From IMG/VR virus record IMGVR_UViG_3300035187_002158, positions 1-25,694 of that record: a stretch of 25,694 nt of DNA. One strand, written 5' to 3'. Of this stretch, positions 12,113 to 19,882 are shown in pieces (positions within the stretch are counted from its first letter, which is position 1; the number at the start of each line of letters is the position of its first letter). Made by a program: the position numbers and the translations under genes. Under the pieces are notes generated by a model. The model was not told the DNA's origin. It searched no databases and saw only the letters and a list, made by a program, of their open reading frames with translations. The stretch comes from a virus.

Positions 12113-12531
12113 CCGGCGAGATCGACCGGCGTGTCGGCGCTCTTCGACCTCCCGCCGTTGCCCTGATGCCGCGCGAGCTTGTCGAGGATCATGATCTGGG
12201 CCCAGTCGGCGACCGTCAGCGGTTGGCGCAGCTTGTGGCCGAAGATCGCGTTCACGGCCGCCACCGTCTTCGCGAAGTGTTCCGCCGGCGGGCCGTAGGT
12301 GCTGCGGCGCTGGCGGACGGTTCGGCTCGCGAGCTCGAGCAGCTCCTCGGCCTTCGAGTACATGTGCCCGGCTGTTGGGCTGCCTTCGATTACGCTCACG
12401 GTCTCTCCTCGTTGTTCGCGGATCAGGTCCAGAGCGAACGAGGCTAGAGTCCCGCTGCACCCAGTCCAGCAGTTCGCCGACCCGAGCCGGCGGGCGAGAT
12501 GCTCGGCCCGCTCGAGGTCGGCTGCGATCAC
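12076..12531 (-). CDS. DUF6378-like phage protein
   Basis: A 151-residue protein. The C-terminal half (about 78-150: RRSTYGPPAEHFAKTVAAVN, VADWAQIMILDKLAR, DTPVDLAGYAACLAEVE) matches the helical DUF6378 domain found in many phages, with the TYG, H, D and DLAGYA positions in place. The N-terminal 44 residues are extra. The GTG at 12531 overlaps the phosphoesterase stop as GTGA. A second GTG at 12399 with a strong GAGGAGA gives a 107-residue product closer to the domain alone, and may be the main start. Function unknown; the domain somewhat resembles MazG-type helical pyrophosphatases, but its catalytic acidic pattern is not evident. Confidence 0.7.
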   Translation of the reverse strand: MIAADLERAEHLARRLGSANCWTGCSGTLASFALDLIREQRGETVSVIEGSPTAGHMYSKAEELLELASRTVRQRRSTYGPPAEHFAKTVAAVNAIFGHKLRQPLTVADWAQIMILDKLARHQGNGGRSKSADTPVDLAGYAACLAEVESE

Positions 12532-13520
12532 GAGGTCCTCACCGTCCCGTCGAGCATGACCCGGAAGTTCTGGACGTCGAACGCGCCTCGCTCGTGGACC
12601 GTGGCGATGGCGAACCCCCAGTTCCAGCGGTTTATACGGGCGTAGTCCGGCGTCAGATCACACAGGCAGCCGGTCGACCAGCAGGCCGTCTCTTTGTGCC
12701 ACATGTCGCTCTCGGCGTGGTTGCTCGAGCGGTGCGAGTGGCCGACGAGTCCCGTCGAGAGCGTCCGCATGAAGACGCCCCGGGCCGGGTTTACCGGCGC
12801 GGCCATCCCCTTCGGCAGCTCGTGGCCGTGCAGGACCGGAAGCTTCCCGAGCATGACCGGACGCTGATCCTCGACCAGCTCGACCCCGAGGTCGTCAAGA
12901 TTCAGCCACGCCCCGAGCGACATCCGGGGATCGTCGCAGATCTCGGCGGCGTTCTGGAAAATCCAATGGACCCAGCGCTCTTCATGGTTCCCGAGTTTGT
13001 AGACGATCGGGATCTCGGGGAACTGGTCGCGGAGCCAGCCCAGGAACTGGCGGACGGCCTCGAGCTCGGCCTTGAAGTTCCGCTGCCGCGGGTCCTTCAT
13101 GTAGCGCGAGATCGCGTAAAAGTCCGCGATGTCGCCATTCAAGAGCAGGGCCGCCAGGCCGTGGGCCTTCAGGTGATCGACCGCGGCCTGGACGGCGAGC
13201 TCCGAGTGATAGGGGACGTGTACGTCGGACAGGATCCCGACGGCCCCGAGGACCGCCATCCGGTGCGGCGTCCAGGGCTCGGCGATCGAGGCCGGCATCG
13301 AGCGGCCCTGGCCGGGCGAACGCCGTGGCCGCGCGAGCTTCGTCTTCTTTCGCAGGGCCGATCCGCTCGACCCGATCTGGAACCGGATCCGGCTCCGGGC
13401 CTGCTCGAGCGTGATCGCCTGGTTCGACTCTTCCACGAGCCGACGGGCCAGGCTTTTCGCCGGGGCGTCTGGATGCTGCTTCACCAGCCGGGCCGCGATC
13501 GCCGTAATAGGGTCGCCCAT
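12528..13520 (-). CDS. Calcineurin-like metallophosphoesterase
   Basis: A 330-residue phosphoesterase. All the two-metal motifs are visible: DVH in GILSDVHVPYH, GDIAD in LLLNGDIADFY, GNHE in LGNHEERW, LHGHE, and GHSH in GLVGHSHRSS. About 90 residues before the catalytic domain include a helical region (ITAIAARLVKQHPDAPAKSLARRLVEES) that may bind DNA or a partner, plus a basic stretch (ALRKKTKLARPRR). The substrate is unknown: DNA, nucleotides or phospho-sugars are all possible in this superfamily. It sits between the GT25-like and DUF6378-like genes in the cargo cassette. Confidence 0.85.
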   Translation of the reverse strand: MGDPITAIAARLVKQHPDAPAKSLARRLVEESNQAITLEQARSRIRFQIGSSGSALRKKTKLARPRRSPGQGRSMPASIAEPWTPHRMAVLGAVGILSDVHVPYHSELAVQAAVDHLKAHGLAALLLNGDIADFYAISRYMKDPRQRNFKAELEAVRQFLGWLRDQFPEIPIVYKLGNHEERWVHWIFQNAAEICDDPRMSLGAWLNLDDLGVELVEDQRPVMLGKLPVLHGHELPKGMAAPVNPARGVFMRTLSTGLVGHSHRSSNHAESDMWHKETACWSTGCLCDLTPDYARINRWNWGFAIATVHERGAFDVQNFRVMLDGTVRTS

Positions 13521-13552
13521 GCGTCCTCCGTGACGGGAGTCCCTGGTTTACG

Positions 13553-14263
13553 TCAGGACGCCGTTGATTCCAGGGGCTCTGGCCGGCGGCGGATCGTCCG
13601 GACGGCGCGCCGTGCGGCCCCGGGCTGCCACCAGCGGGCCGATACAGGTTTGCCGGATACGTCGCTCGTCTCGTCGGCGGCCTGGCCGCAGAGCCACTCG
13701 CGGGGGCTGTAGGCCACGAGCTGGCCCTCGCGGTGCAGCCGGCCGAACTGGTGGTCGACGTGGTGCCTGTCCCGCCAGCGGTCGCTCGAGCAAAGCCACG
13801 CGTAGGCCGCCCGCATCCCGGCCGGGCCGCGGAGCGCGTAGGCGTGGGTCCGGTTCACGTTCACGCCCTTTAGGATCCCGGGCCCGACCTCGACGGCCCG
13901 GGCCAGGTGCTGCCCGCCGAGGTAGGCCTGGCCCCAGTCGCCGGGCAGGGCCTCGAGGAACGCGACGGCCTTCTCCCGAAACCCGTCCACGAACGTCGCG
14001 TCGTCCTCGAAGATCAGGACCGACTCGAGTCCGTGCTGGAGCGCGTCCTCGATAATCCGCAGGTGCGAGCGGTAGCAGCCCCACGCCCCGGGCGTCGTCT
14101 TCCACCAGGCCGGCGGCGGGCAGAGCTCGCCGTCGATCGCGTACTCGACGAGGACCTCCTGGGCGATGTACGGACAGGCCGCGGCTGCCCGCTCCATGAA
14201 CGCCATCAGCCGATCCGGCCGCCGGTGCAGGTTCACGACGACGACGCGGTCGAATCGGATCAT
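13553..14263 (-). CDS. Glycosyltransferase family 25-like
   Basis: A 236-residue transferase. It begins IRFDRVVVVNLHRRPDRLMAF, the typical GT25 opening (NL..R.DR), has GAWGCYRSHLRIIEDAL and the metal site IFEDDATF, then AYLGGQHL, NRTHAYALRG and DHQFGRLHREG. The start codon overlaps the upstream stop as ATGA. GT25 enzymes transfer sugars in LPS core and collagen-like glycosylation. This one is cytoplasmic (no membrane helix). With two more glycosyltransferases close by, a combined glycan product is likely. Confidence 0.8.
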   Translation of the reverse strand: MIRFDRVVVVNLHRRPDRLMAFMERAAAACPYIAQEVLVEYAIDGELCPPPAWWKTTPGAWGCYRSHLRIIEDALQHGLESVLIFEDDATFVDGFREKAVAFLEALPGDWGQAYLGGQHLARAVEVGPGILKGVNVNRTHAYALRGPAGMRAAYAWLCSSDRWRDRHHVDHQFGRLHREGQLVAYSPREWLCGQAADETSDVSGKPVSARWWQPGAARRAVRTIRRRPEPLESTAS

Positions 14264-14664
14264 GTCATCCCGTACCACTTGGCGGCTTTGTTCACGGCCT
14301 GCTCGATCCGCTCCTGCTGGCGGTAGCCCCACTGATTGAGCCACCGCTGTCGGGCCGGGCAGCCGCAGGGCTTGCGCGTGATCTTTTGCACGAGCTCTTT
14401 TGTGATCCCGACGGCCGACAGCGTCCGCTCGACAGCGTCACCAAGGGCAAACCGCTTTCGGCGTGGTGCCGGCCGCGTCGTCCTCGGCTGCGGGAATTGT
14501 TTCTCGACCGCGATGAACTGCTCGCGGGTAAGGTAATAGTGGGACTCGTCGTGGCTCGCGGACACGGCCTTGATCGCAGCGGCGTAGCCCGGCTGGCGTT
14601 GCTCGCGGACCGCGACGGCCGTGGTTCGCAGACGGAGTAGCGTTACGGGTTGGTCGGTGGACAT
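14260..14664 (-). CDS. Hypothetical phage protein with CGCPxRQ motif
   Basis: A 134-residue basic protein. The C-terminal part reads ALGDAVERTLSAVGITKELV, then KPCGCPARQRWLNQWGY. A short conserved motif of this kind (GI.K..V, then PCGC..R...LN) occurs in many phage and prophage genomes near tail genes. The N-terminal half is not recognised. The two close cysteines could bind metal. The start overlaps the end of the Cys-rich repeat gene by 22 bases, so it belongs to the tail-end transcript even though the genes after it are glycan enzymes. Confidence 0.65.
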   Translation of the reverse strand: MSTDQPVTLLRLRTTAVAVREQRQPGYAAAIKAVSASHDESHYYLTREQFIAVEKQFPQPRTTRPAPRRKRFALGDAVERTLSAVGITKELVQKITRKPCGCPARQRWLNQWGYRQQERIEQAVNKAAKWYGMT

Positions 14665-15908
14665 TCTGTTTCACCTCCGGCCTGCCAGACCTGCACAAGA
14701 CCCCCGAAGTCCATCGCACACTCGTCGGCACGAACTGGGCCGAATGAAAACGTCAAATCGCCGTCTGTATACTCACAACAGATTTGCAGCGTGCATGGAT
14801 TCGGATCGCAGTCCACGCCCTCCAGCCATGCACCGGAACAGTCCGCCTCGGTCGTCTCCGTGCAGTTGCCGTCCTGGCAGCAGGCTCCCGTCGGCGGTTG
14901 CGGGCACGGGTTCGGGTCGCACTCGACGCCCTCGCTCCACAGGCCGGAGCAGTCCGCCTCGATCGTCTGCGTGCAGTTGCCCTCGCCGTCGCAGCACGCA
15001 CCCTCGGGCGGCTGCGGGCACGGGTTCGGCTCGCACTCGCCGCCGGCCGTCCATGTGCCGGCGCACTGGGCTTCGGTCGTGTAGGTGCAATTCCCCGTTG
15101 CAGCATCGCAGCAGGTGCCGCCGCAGGTCACGTCCTCGCAAAGCGTGTCGACGCCTTGCCAGTCTCCAGGGCAGGCACCCTCGGCGACGTTGTCGGAACA
15201 GATGACGCCTTCGCCGCCTTCCTCGCAGCATGCGCCGCACTCGCAGGGGTCAATCGTGGCCGTACCAGATATGCCGCAATTATTTAGAAAAGGAATCCAT
15301 GCGTCCCTGACTGCTTGCTCGGATATGCCGCCTTCAGGCGCAGAAAAGTCTACAGTGCTCCAATTTGACGATTCTTCTATCGCAAAGGCTATTGTATCGC
15401 TCCCACAAGGCCCGAGCGTTGCAGTAGTGCTGCTATCTAGAAGAATTTCGTAGTCCGAGCCGGTAACTTGAAGACGAACAGTAAAAAAAATACTGCACAA
15501 CACGCAGCCGCACCTATCCGGGACATCAGCCGACCCAATTGACACTACGCAAAGGCTTGCAGTGCCGAAATCATTTTCAATCGGCCACAAGTTTTCTGGC
15601 AGGATTAGCGGAGACGGAGCAAGGCAAAAACCCGGGTTATCGCCTCTCGGATTTTCAAGCGTGACCGAATCAACGTCGTTTGTTTGCAGAGATAGTGACG
15701 TTAACTTTTCCCTGTGAATGTAGGTACAAACAATGTTTGTGTTTGCTGCAACTGCGCCGTCTATGTTATTGGTGTAGTGCGTGCACTTGCTGCACTCGTC
15801 CGTGCAGCAGCAGTCCGAGCACACCCCGAACAAAAACCCAACCGGGTACATGCCGGCCGCCAGGACGGCGATCATCTGCACGGCGAGGGCGAGCGGGTCG
15901 TCGATCAT
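14643..15908 (-). CDS. Cysteine-rich repeat surface protein
   Basis: A 421-residue protein. A hydrophobic helix at about 5-28 (PLALAVQMIAVLAAGMYPVG) could anchor it or act as an export signal. A Cys cluster follows (CSDCCCTDECSKC), then about 170 residues of beta-rich sequence. Four tandem Cys-rich repeats occupy 225-373, and the tail is short. The repeats are of the extracellular kind I know from planctomycete surface proteins; disulphides would form outside the cell or on the virion. ATGA overlap with the upstream gene ties it to the distal tail operon. The middle (about 15250-15780) has lower GC than its surroundings. It may be a tail-tip adhesin or host mimic. Confidence 0.7.
   Translation of the reverse strand: MIDDPLALAVQMIAVLAAGMYPVGFLFGVCSDCCCTDECSKCTHYTNNIDGAVAANTNIVCTYIHREKLTSLSLQTNDVDSVTLENPRGDNPGFCLAPSPLILPENLWPIENDFGTASLCVVSIGSADVPDRCGCVLCSIFFTVRLQVTGSDYEILLDSSTTATLGPCGSDTIAFAIEESSNWSTVDFSAPEGGISEQAVRDAWIPFLNNCGISGTATIDPCECGACCEEGGEGVICSDNVAEGACPGDWQGVDTLCEDVTCGGTCCDAATGNCTYTTEAQCAGTWTAGGECEPNPCPQPPEGACCDGEGNCTQTIEADCSGLWSEGVECDPNPCPQPPTGACCQDGNCTETTEADCSGAWLEGVDCDPNPCTLQICCEYTDGDLTFSFGPVRADECAMDFGGLVQVWQAGGETECPPTNP
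14790..15236 (-). repeat. Four tandem Cys-rich protein repeats
   Basis: Residues 225-373 of the encoded protein hold four copies of about 38 residues with consensus GACC...G.CT.T.EADC.G.W.EGV.C.PNPCPQPP. Copies 2 to 4 are the closest, and the first is divergent. DNA identity between copies is also visible (repeated gcgtgcagttgcc and gcacgggttcgg blocks), which points to recent duplication and possible copy-number change by recombination. Confidence 0.8.
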
Positions 15909-16288
15909 GATCCCGGAGCCTGCGTGCTGCACTCGGCCGCGATCAGGTGCCACGTCGAGCCGATCAGAGCGCAGGCCACCCACACTTCCGACTCGTCGCC
16001 CAGAGTGACGTCCGCGAACCGGTTGATGGCCTCGAACTCGGATCCGGTGATCTCGTTCCCCTCGCCGTCGTGCTCCTGGACTGTGGCGGTAGCCCCTTTG
16101 TTCCAGTTTGCGTCGACCTTCCCAAGGCGAACGCCCCCCGCGTCATCGCCGACGGCGTCCCGAAACTTGACCGGCCGCTGGCTGCGGTCGCCCTGCTCGT
16201 AGTGCTGGACCGCAGCGGCGATCCGCTTCATGGAGTCGCCGGTCACCATGAACGGCCGCTGGCCGGGGTTTGAAAGTCGCCGCGTCAT
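15905..16288 (-). CDS. Hypothetical tail-associated protein
   Basis: A 127-residue protein. The N-terminus (GDSMKRIAAAVQHYEQGDRSQ) is a helical segment. The remainder is beta-rich (VRLGKVDANWNKGATATVQEHD, then INRFADVTLGDESEVWVACALIGSTWHLIAAEC). Such helix-plus-barrel proteins occur in planctomycete-type phages near distal tail genes. It is coupled by ATGA overlaps to genes on both sides, so it is a likely minor virion component. Exact role unknown. Confidence 0.6.
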   Translation of the reverse strand: MTRRLSNPGQRPFMVTGDSMKRIAAAVQHYEQGDRSQRPVKFRDAVGDDAGGVRLGKVDANWNKGATATVQEHDGEGNEITGSEFEAINRFADVTLGDESEVWVACALIGSTWHLIAAECSTQAPGS

Positions 16289-17247
16289 GGCGTGAATAGC
16301 TCGCCAAAGGGGCCCGCGAAATCTCGCTCCGGGTACACCCGAACGCCGGCCGAGCCGTTGATCACGCTGGGCTTTGTCCCCGGCTCCTTCGCTGTTCCGT
16401 CAGCATTGAGCGCCACCGGCTGGCGGACACCCTTCCCGTCCTGGCCCTTGATCTGGGCCCGCTTTGTTCCATACGGAGCCGGTTCGCCCTCGTCGTCGAC
16501 GAGCTGGGCGAAGCCGACGTCCCAAGGCATCAGGTCCCAGCCGCCCTCCTTGTATTCAAATTCCCAGCCGACCTCCCAGTAGACAATAGTCGCTCCGCCA
16601 TTGTTCTCGGTCTGTAGGCGGGCCGAGCATCCCTGGCACTTCCACTCGCGGGCCGCCCCGCCGTTCCAGGCGTTGCTATTGATTGCGTTTGTGTAATTCC
16701 CGGCGAGGTTGCGCCAGCCGTTGTGGTTGGCATAGTACTGCGTCAGAGTGAGCCTAAGCCCGGCCTGTTCTTTCTCCAGGCCCTCGAGCGGATCGCCCGC
16801 CGAGTTTGTAATCGTTTCTTTTGTGACATTGTCGCCGTCGTCCGGGAAATGCTCGAAACACGGACCGCTCGTGACGCTCGAGCTCGCGCCCCAGACGGGG
16901 GTCTTCATGATCCCGGGGATCTGGCCGGGCCCGCCACCGCCGCCACCGCCGCCACCGCCACCGCCGCCTCCCTGTGTGTTCGGCGGAGGAGCGGCGAATC
17001 GGATCCGCATCTTGTAGAGGAGACCCGAGTCGCCCTCGGGCTTGACGTCGAACTCGATCGCCTTACAGCTCGCGTCGTCCGGATGCGGGTCCATGTACTC
17101 GTAGCCGGCGGAGGCCCGGATATTCGTCATGGGCTCCGAAGGACTGTCCGTCCGGATCAGCCAAAACTCCTCGTAGGTGAACGTGTCCTGATGCTTGCCG
17201 CCGTGGCTGCGCTCAAGCGGACAGTAGCGGGACCAGACGACGGCCAT
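16285..17247 (-). CDS. Distal tail-type structural protein with polyglycine linker
   Basis: A 320-residue protein just downstream of the tape measure gene, the usual place of distal tail or baseplate hub proteins. It has a beta-rich first part (residues 1-87, ending FAAPPPNTQ) and a run of 14 glycines encoded at 16930-16971 by GGC/GGT repeats. A second larger region follows (KTPVWGASSSVT..., WKCQGCSARLQ, WEVGWEFEYKEGGWDLMPWDVGFAQLVDD). A CxxC pair sits at WKCQGC. No enzymatic motif seen. It starts two bases after the tape measure stop, so it is co-translated with it. Role inferred from position. Confidence 0.65.
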   Translation of the reverse strand: MAVVWSRYCPLERSHGGKHQDTFTYEEFWLIRTDSPSEPMTNIRASAGYEYMDPHPDDASCKAIEFDVKPEGDSGLLYKMRIRFAAPPPNTQGGGGGGGGGGGGGGPGQIPGIMKTPVWGASSSVTSGPCFEHFPDDGDNVTKETITNSAGDPLEGLEKEQAGLRLTLTQYYANHNGWRNLAGNYTNAINSNAWNGGAAREWKCQGCSARLQTENNGGATIVYWEVGWEFEYKEGGWDLMPWDVGFAQLVDDEGEPAPYGTKRAQIKGQDGKGVRQPVALNADGTAKEPGTKPSVINGSAGVRVYPERDFAGPFGELFTP

Positions 17248-17249
17248 CG

Positions 17250-18800
17250 TTACGCTCCTGCGGCTGGCGCTAGGTCGGCGACGTCGAACTCGATGTCGTC
17301 CCCACGTTCGAGGGCCGCTGCCGTGCGCTCAGACGCGGCGGCGATCCGCTCCTGGACCTGGGCGTCGTTGTCGCCCCGCATAAGCCGGAACATCTCACGG
17401 ATGCCCTCGGCCGACCGGCTGTCCGAGCCTTGGACCGCTTCGCGGATCTCGCGCGCGTCGACCTTCTGGACGACCTCGAGCGTCTGCTTCTCAGCCACGT
17501 CGACGGCCGCGGCCGCCTCCTGGGCCCGGGCGATCGCCGCGTCGAGCGTCTGGGTCAGCGGGCCGGGGATGGCCTGGCCGACCTCTTCGGCCTTGGTGCC
17601 GAACGCGTTGGCAAAGTTCGTCGCGGCTGAATCTAGGTTTTCCGTGATGCCGTCGGCGATCGTGTTATTGAAGCCCTGGACGCCAGCCAGGGCCTCGTCG
17701 AGCCCGGACGTGTCGATGCCGAGGGCGTTACCGATCGACTGGGCCGCGGTCATCAGTGCCTGCACGGGACCCGTGATGCCCAGGATCAGAATCCCGAAGG
17801 CGGCCTGGAGGCTGTCCCCGATGCCGGCGAAGAACGAGGCGACTCGCTGCCCGAACTGCCACACCGCGGACCATTGGCCGCCGACCTCGGAGAGGTACGA
17901 AAACACCCCCGACAGATTCTGGATCAGGTAGTCGCCGATCTGTGCCAGGAACCGCGCGCCCTGAAGGATGCCGTCGCCGATTGTCTGGCCGATCGTGGCC
18001 CCGCCGACGTTGCCGATCAGGTCGGAGAACGCCGTCGTCACGCCGTCGATCGCCGGGGCCAGGTAGGCGACGACCTGCTGGACGACGCCGGCGACGGCCT
18101 GCTGGGCCCGCGTGAACGCGTCGTTCATGCTCTCGACGTTCTGGCCCTGCATGTTGGTCAGCGTCAGCCCGAACCGCTCGGCCTCCGCTCGAGCTGCCGC
18201 GATCCCCTCGGCCCCGCCGGCGAACAGCGGCAGGAGCTGGGCCCCGGAGCGGCCGAAGAGCTGGACGGCGGCCTCCGCCCGCTGGGCCTCGGTGGGGAGG
18301 GCGGCGATCGCGTTCACGATGGCGTCGAACCGCTCGGCGGCCGACAGGCCCTGGAGGTTGTCGATCGACAGGCCGATCGACGAGAACGCGTCCGCGGCCG
18401 TCTTCGATCCCTCGGCCGCCCGGACGAACGCGACGTCCGCCTTCGTGACCGCCGCCCCGATCGTGTCCATCGAGACGCCGGCCAGGTCGCCGGCCAGCGA
18501 CAGGCCCGCGAGCTCGCCGTAGGTCATGCCCAGCCGGGCGGCGAGCTTGCTCGTGTCGTCGATGACCTGGGCCTGGGACTGGCCGAACGAGACCATCGAC
18601 CGGACGGCCTGGCTGGCCGCCGAAGCGATCTGGCCGAAGAGCTGGGCTCCGGAGATGGCCGTCAGCGTCGAGAGCTGGCCGCGGAGGCCCGCTACGGACT
18701 GCTGCATTTGCTGCATGGATCGGCTGGCCTGGTTCACGCCGGTCCGCAGGCCGGACGTCGAGGCCGTGAACACCGCCGATACTTTGCCGATCGTCGCCAT
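17250..18800 (-). CDS. Tail tape measure protein
   Basis: A 516-residue protein with the features of tape measure proteins: an N-terminal VFTASTSGLRTGVNQASRSMQQMQQSV coil, long Ala/Gln-rich helices, and GLSLAGDLAGVSMDTIGAAVTK and GLSAAERFDAIVNAIAAL motifs. A hydrophobic central part (FGILILGITGPVQALM) and a helical C-terminus follow. It sits right after the gpG/gpT chaperone pair, as in lambda. At the usual 0.15 nm per residue the tail would be roughly 75-80 nm (inference). ATG 18800 overlaps the upstream stop as TGATG; a GTG one codon earlier is also possible. Confidence 0.85.
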   Translation of the reverse strand: MATIGKVSAVFTASTSGLRTGVNQASRSMQQMQQSVAGLRGQLSTLTAISGAQLFGQIASAASQAVRSMVSFGQSQAQVIDDTSKLAARLGMTYGELAGLSLAGDLAGVSMDTIGAAVTKADVAFVRAAEGSKTAADAFSSIGLSIDNLQGLSAAERFDAIVNAIAALPTEAQRAEAAVQLFGRSGAQLLPLFAGGAEGIAAARAEAERFGLTLTNMQGQNVESMNDAFTRAQQAVAGVVQQVVAYLAPAIDGVTTAFSDLIGNVGGATIGQTIGDGILQGARFLAQIGDYLIQNLSGVFSYLSEVGGQWSAVWQFGQRVASFFAGIGDSLQAAFGILILGITGPVQALMTAAQSIGNALGIDTSGLDEALAGVQGFNNTIADGITENLDSAATNFANAFGTKAEEVGQAIPGPLTQTLDAAIARAQEAAAAVDVAEKQTLEVVQKVDAREIREAVQGSDSRSAEGIREMFRLMRGDNDAQVQERIAAASERTAAALERGDDIEFDVADLAPAAGA

Positions 18801-19060
18801 CACTTCATCCCCAGTTTCGCCAGCTCTGCCAACATCTCGGCCTCGGTCTGCGTCGGCCGGCCCGGGTCATAGGTCGGCAGGAACAGCTCCTCGGCGTCCT
18901 CTTTGACCTTCGCCCCGTTGCTAGCCGCCACCGTCATCGCCAGCCGCGCCGTCCGCCGCCAGTCGTCGCCGAATGGCACCAGCCGGTAAAAGGCGAGCCA
19001 GCGTTTCACTTGCTCGAGCGTGATCTCCTTCTTCCATTCCTCGACGTTCCAGATCCTCAT
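18800..19060 (-). CDS. Tail assembly chaperone, frameshift product part (gpT-like)
   Basis: An 86-residue frame from the first ATG: MRIWNVEEWKKEITLEQVKRWLAFYRLVPFGDDWRRTARLA... The frame is open further upstream to the slippery site at 19111-19117, adding LRERRPLDLFLYRLALE, which matches the gpT-type LDL..YRLA...W..FYRL.PFG pattern. It is most likely made only as a gpG-gpT fusion of about 225 residues by -1 frameshifting. It wraps the tape measure protein during tail assembly. The gene ends at the tape measure start (TGATG). Confidence 0.75.
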   Translation of the reverse strand: MRIWNVEEWKKEITLEQVKRWLAFYRLVPFGDDWRRTARLAMTVAASNGAKVKEDAEELFLPTYDPGRPTQTEAEMLAELAKLGMK

Positions 19061-19107
19061 CTCGAGCGCCAGCCGGTAGAGGAACAGATCCAGCGGCCGG
19101 CGCTCTC

Positions 19108-19476
19108 TCAGTTTTTTTCGAGTTCTCGGATCTCCTCGTTGGTGACCCGCATGAGCTGGAGCCCCTGCTCCCAGATCCGGTGCAGGGCGGCCGCGCTCTT
19201 CTCGCCGAGCTTCTGGATCTCGGTATCGGAGAACAGGAGTTTCCCCTTCTCGTCACAGAGCAGCATCGACGCCAGCTTCGCCCGCCAGACGTCCTTCGGC
19301 TTCGTCTTGTGCTGCTCGCAGTAGAGCTCCCAGGCATCCCGGGCGCTCGCCGTCGGACGTCGCAGGAGAACCCAGCCGTCCTCGGCCGGCGTGCCCTTGT
19401 CCCACTCGGGGACGTGAAACTTGATCGGCTCGCCCAGGTCGTCGATCGACAGGATCGAATCTTTCGTCAATGGCAT
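19108..19476 (-). CDS. Tail assembly chaperone gpG-like
   Basis: A 122-residue protein beginning MPLTKDSILSIDDLGEPIKF and ending NEEIRELEKN. A helical middle (SARDAWELYCEQHKTKPKDVWRAKLASMLLCDE) leads to FSDTEIQKLGEKSAAALHRIW, as in gpG-type tail chaperones. It starts two bases after the tail-tube-like gene and precedes the tape measure. Its last sense codons are GAA AAA AAC before TGA, a slippery site. Most copies would end here, and a minority would continue into the gpT frame. Confidence 0.8.
   Translation of the reverse strand: MPLTKDSILSIDDLGEPIKFHVPEWDKGTPAEDGWVLLRRPTASARDAWELYCEQHKTKPKDVWRAKLASMLLCDEKGKLLFSDTEIQKLGEKSAAALHRIWEQGLQLMRVTNEEIRELEKN
19111..19117 (-). promoter_or_regulatory. 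-1 ribosomal slippery site AAAAAAC
   Basis: On the minus strand A AAA AAC fits X XXY YYZ in the gpG frame (GAA AAA AAC TGA), right before the stop. Slipping back one base reads CTG AGA GAG ... with no stop for 17 codons to the gpT ATG at 19060, which is in the same -1 frame. This is the expected place for a lambda G/GT-type frameshift. Confidence 0.8.
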
Positions 19477-19478
19477 GA

Positions 19479-19859
19479 TCAGTCTTCTCCGGTGAGGATG
19501 AAAGTCGCCGAGCCGCGGAGCAGCTCGCCGACAGCCCCCGTCACCTCGAAGGACTCCAGGAAAGCATTCGCGGAAACAAACCCGCCCGTATAGGAGACAG
19601 ACAGGGTGCCGCGCTTTCCTAGAAGGCCTGCGGTGTGAGGAGGAGTCCCCAGGAGCGTATAGGTCGCCTTCCCTGGTTCCAGCGAGAAACACTCGTACTG
19701 GCGGACCAGGCGAGCCTCGCTGCCCGATCCGAGAACGAAACTAAATTCACTGGACACGTCCTGGACGACGGCCCGGCCCGGGCTGACAGTAAAGCCCGTG
19801 AGCTGCCCGATGTTTGTCCCGTCGAAGGAGACGGTCGAGCCCTGCGAAGATGCGGCCAT
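19479..19859 (-). CDS. Tail tube-like protein, copy 3
   Basis: A 126-residue beta-rich protein: SSQGSTVSFDGTNIGQLTGFTV, then FSLEPGKATYTLLGT, and an end TGAVGELLRGSATFILTGED. Size, position before the gpG chaperone, and the GEL..G.ATF ending fit a major tail tube subunit. It is the most divergent of three neighbouring genes of the same type and may be the real tube protein, since it lies nearest the chaperones. ATG start. Confidence 0.7.
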   Translation of the reverse strand: MAASSQGSTVSFDGTNIGQLTGFTVSPGRAVVQDVSSEFSFVLGSGSEARLVRQYECFSLEPGKATYTLLGTPPHTAGLLGKRGTLSVSYTGGFVSANAFLESFEVTGAVGELLRGSATFILTGED

Positions 19860-19882
19860 GTGTGATCCCTAAAAGCCCGGGA

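Noticed and set aside
11519-12460. N-terminal extension of the GT32-like gene to 563 residues
   Set aside because: The extra part is antisense to the methyltransferase and DUF6378-like genes and has low-complexity sequence. The recognised enzyme begins near 11500-11518.
14790-15236. CRISPR-like repeat array
   Set aside because: The DNA repeats are in-frame coding repeats of a Cys-rich protein with no unique spacers of constant length and no cas genes nearby.
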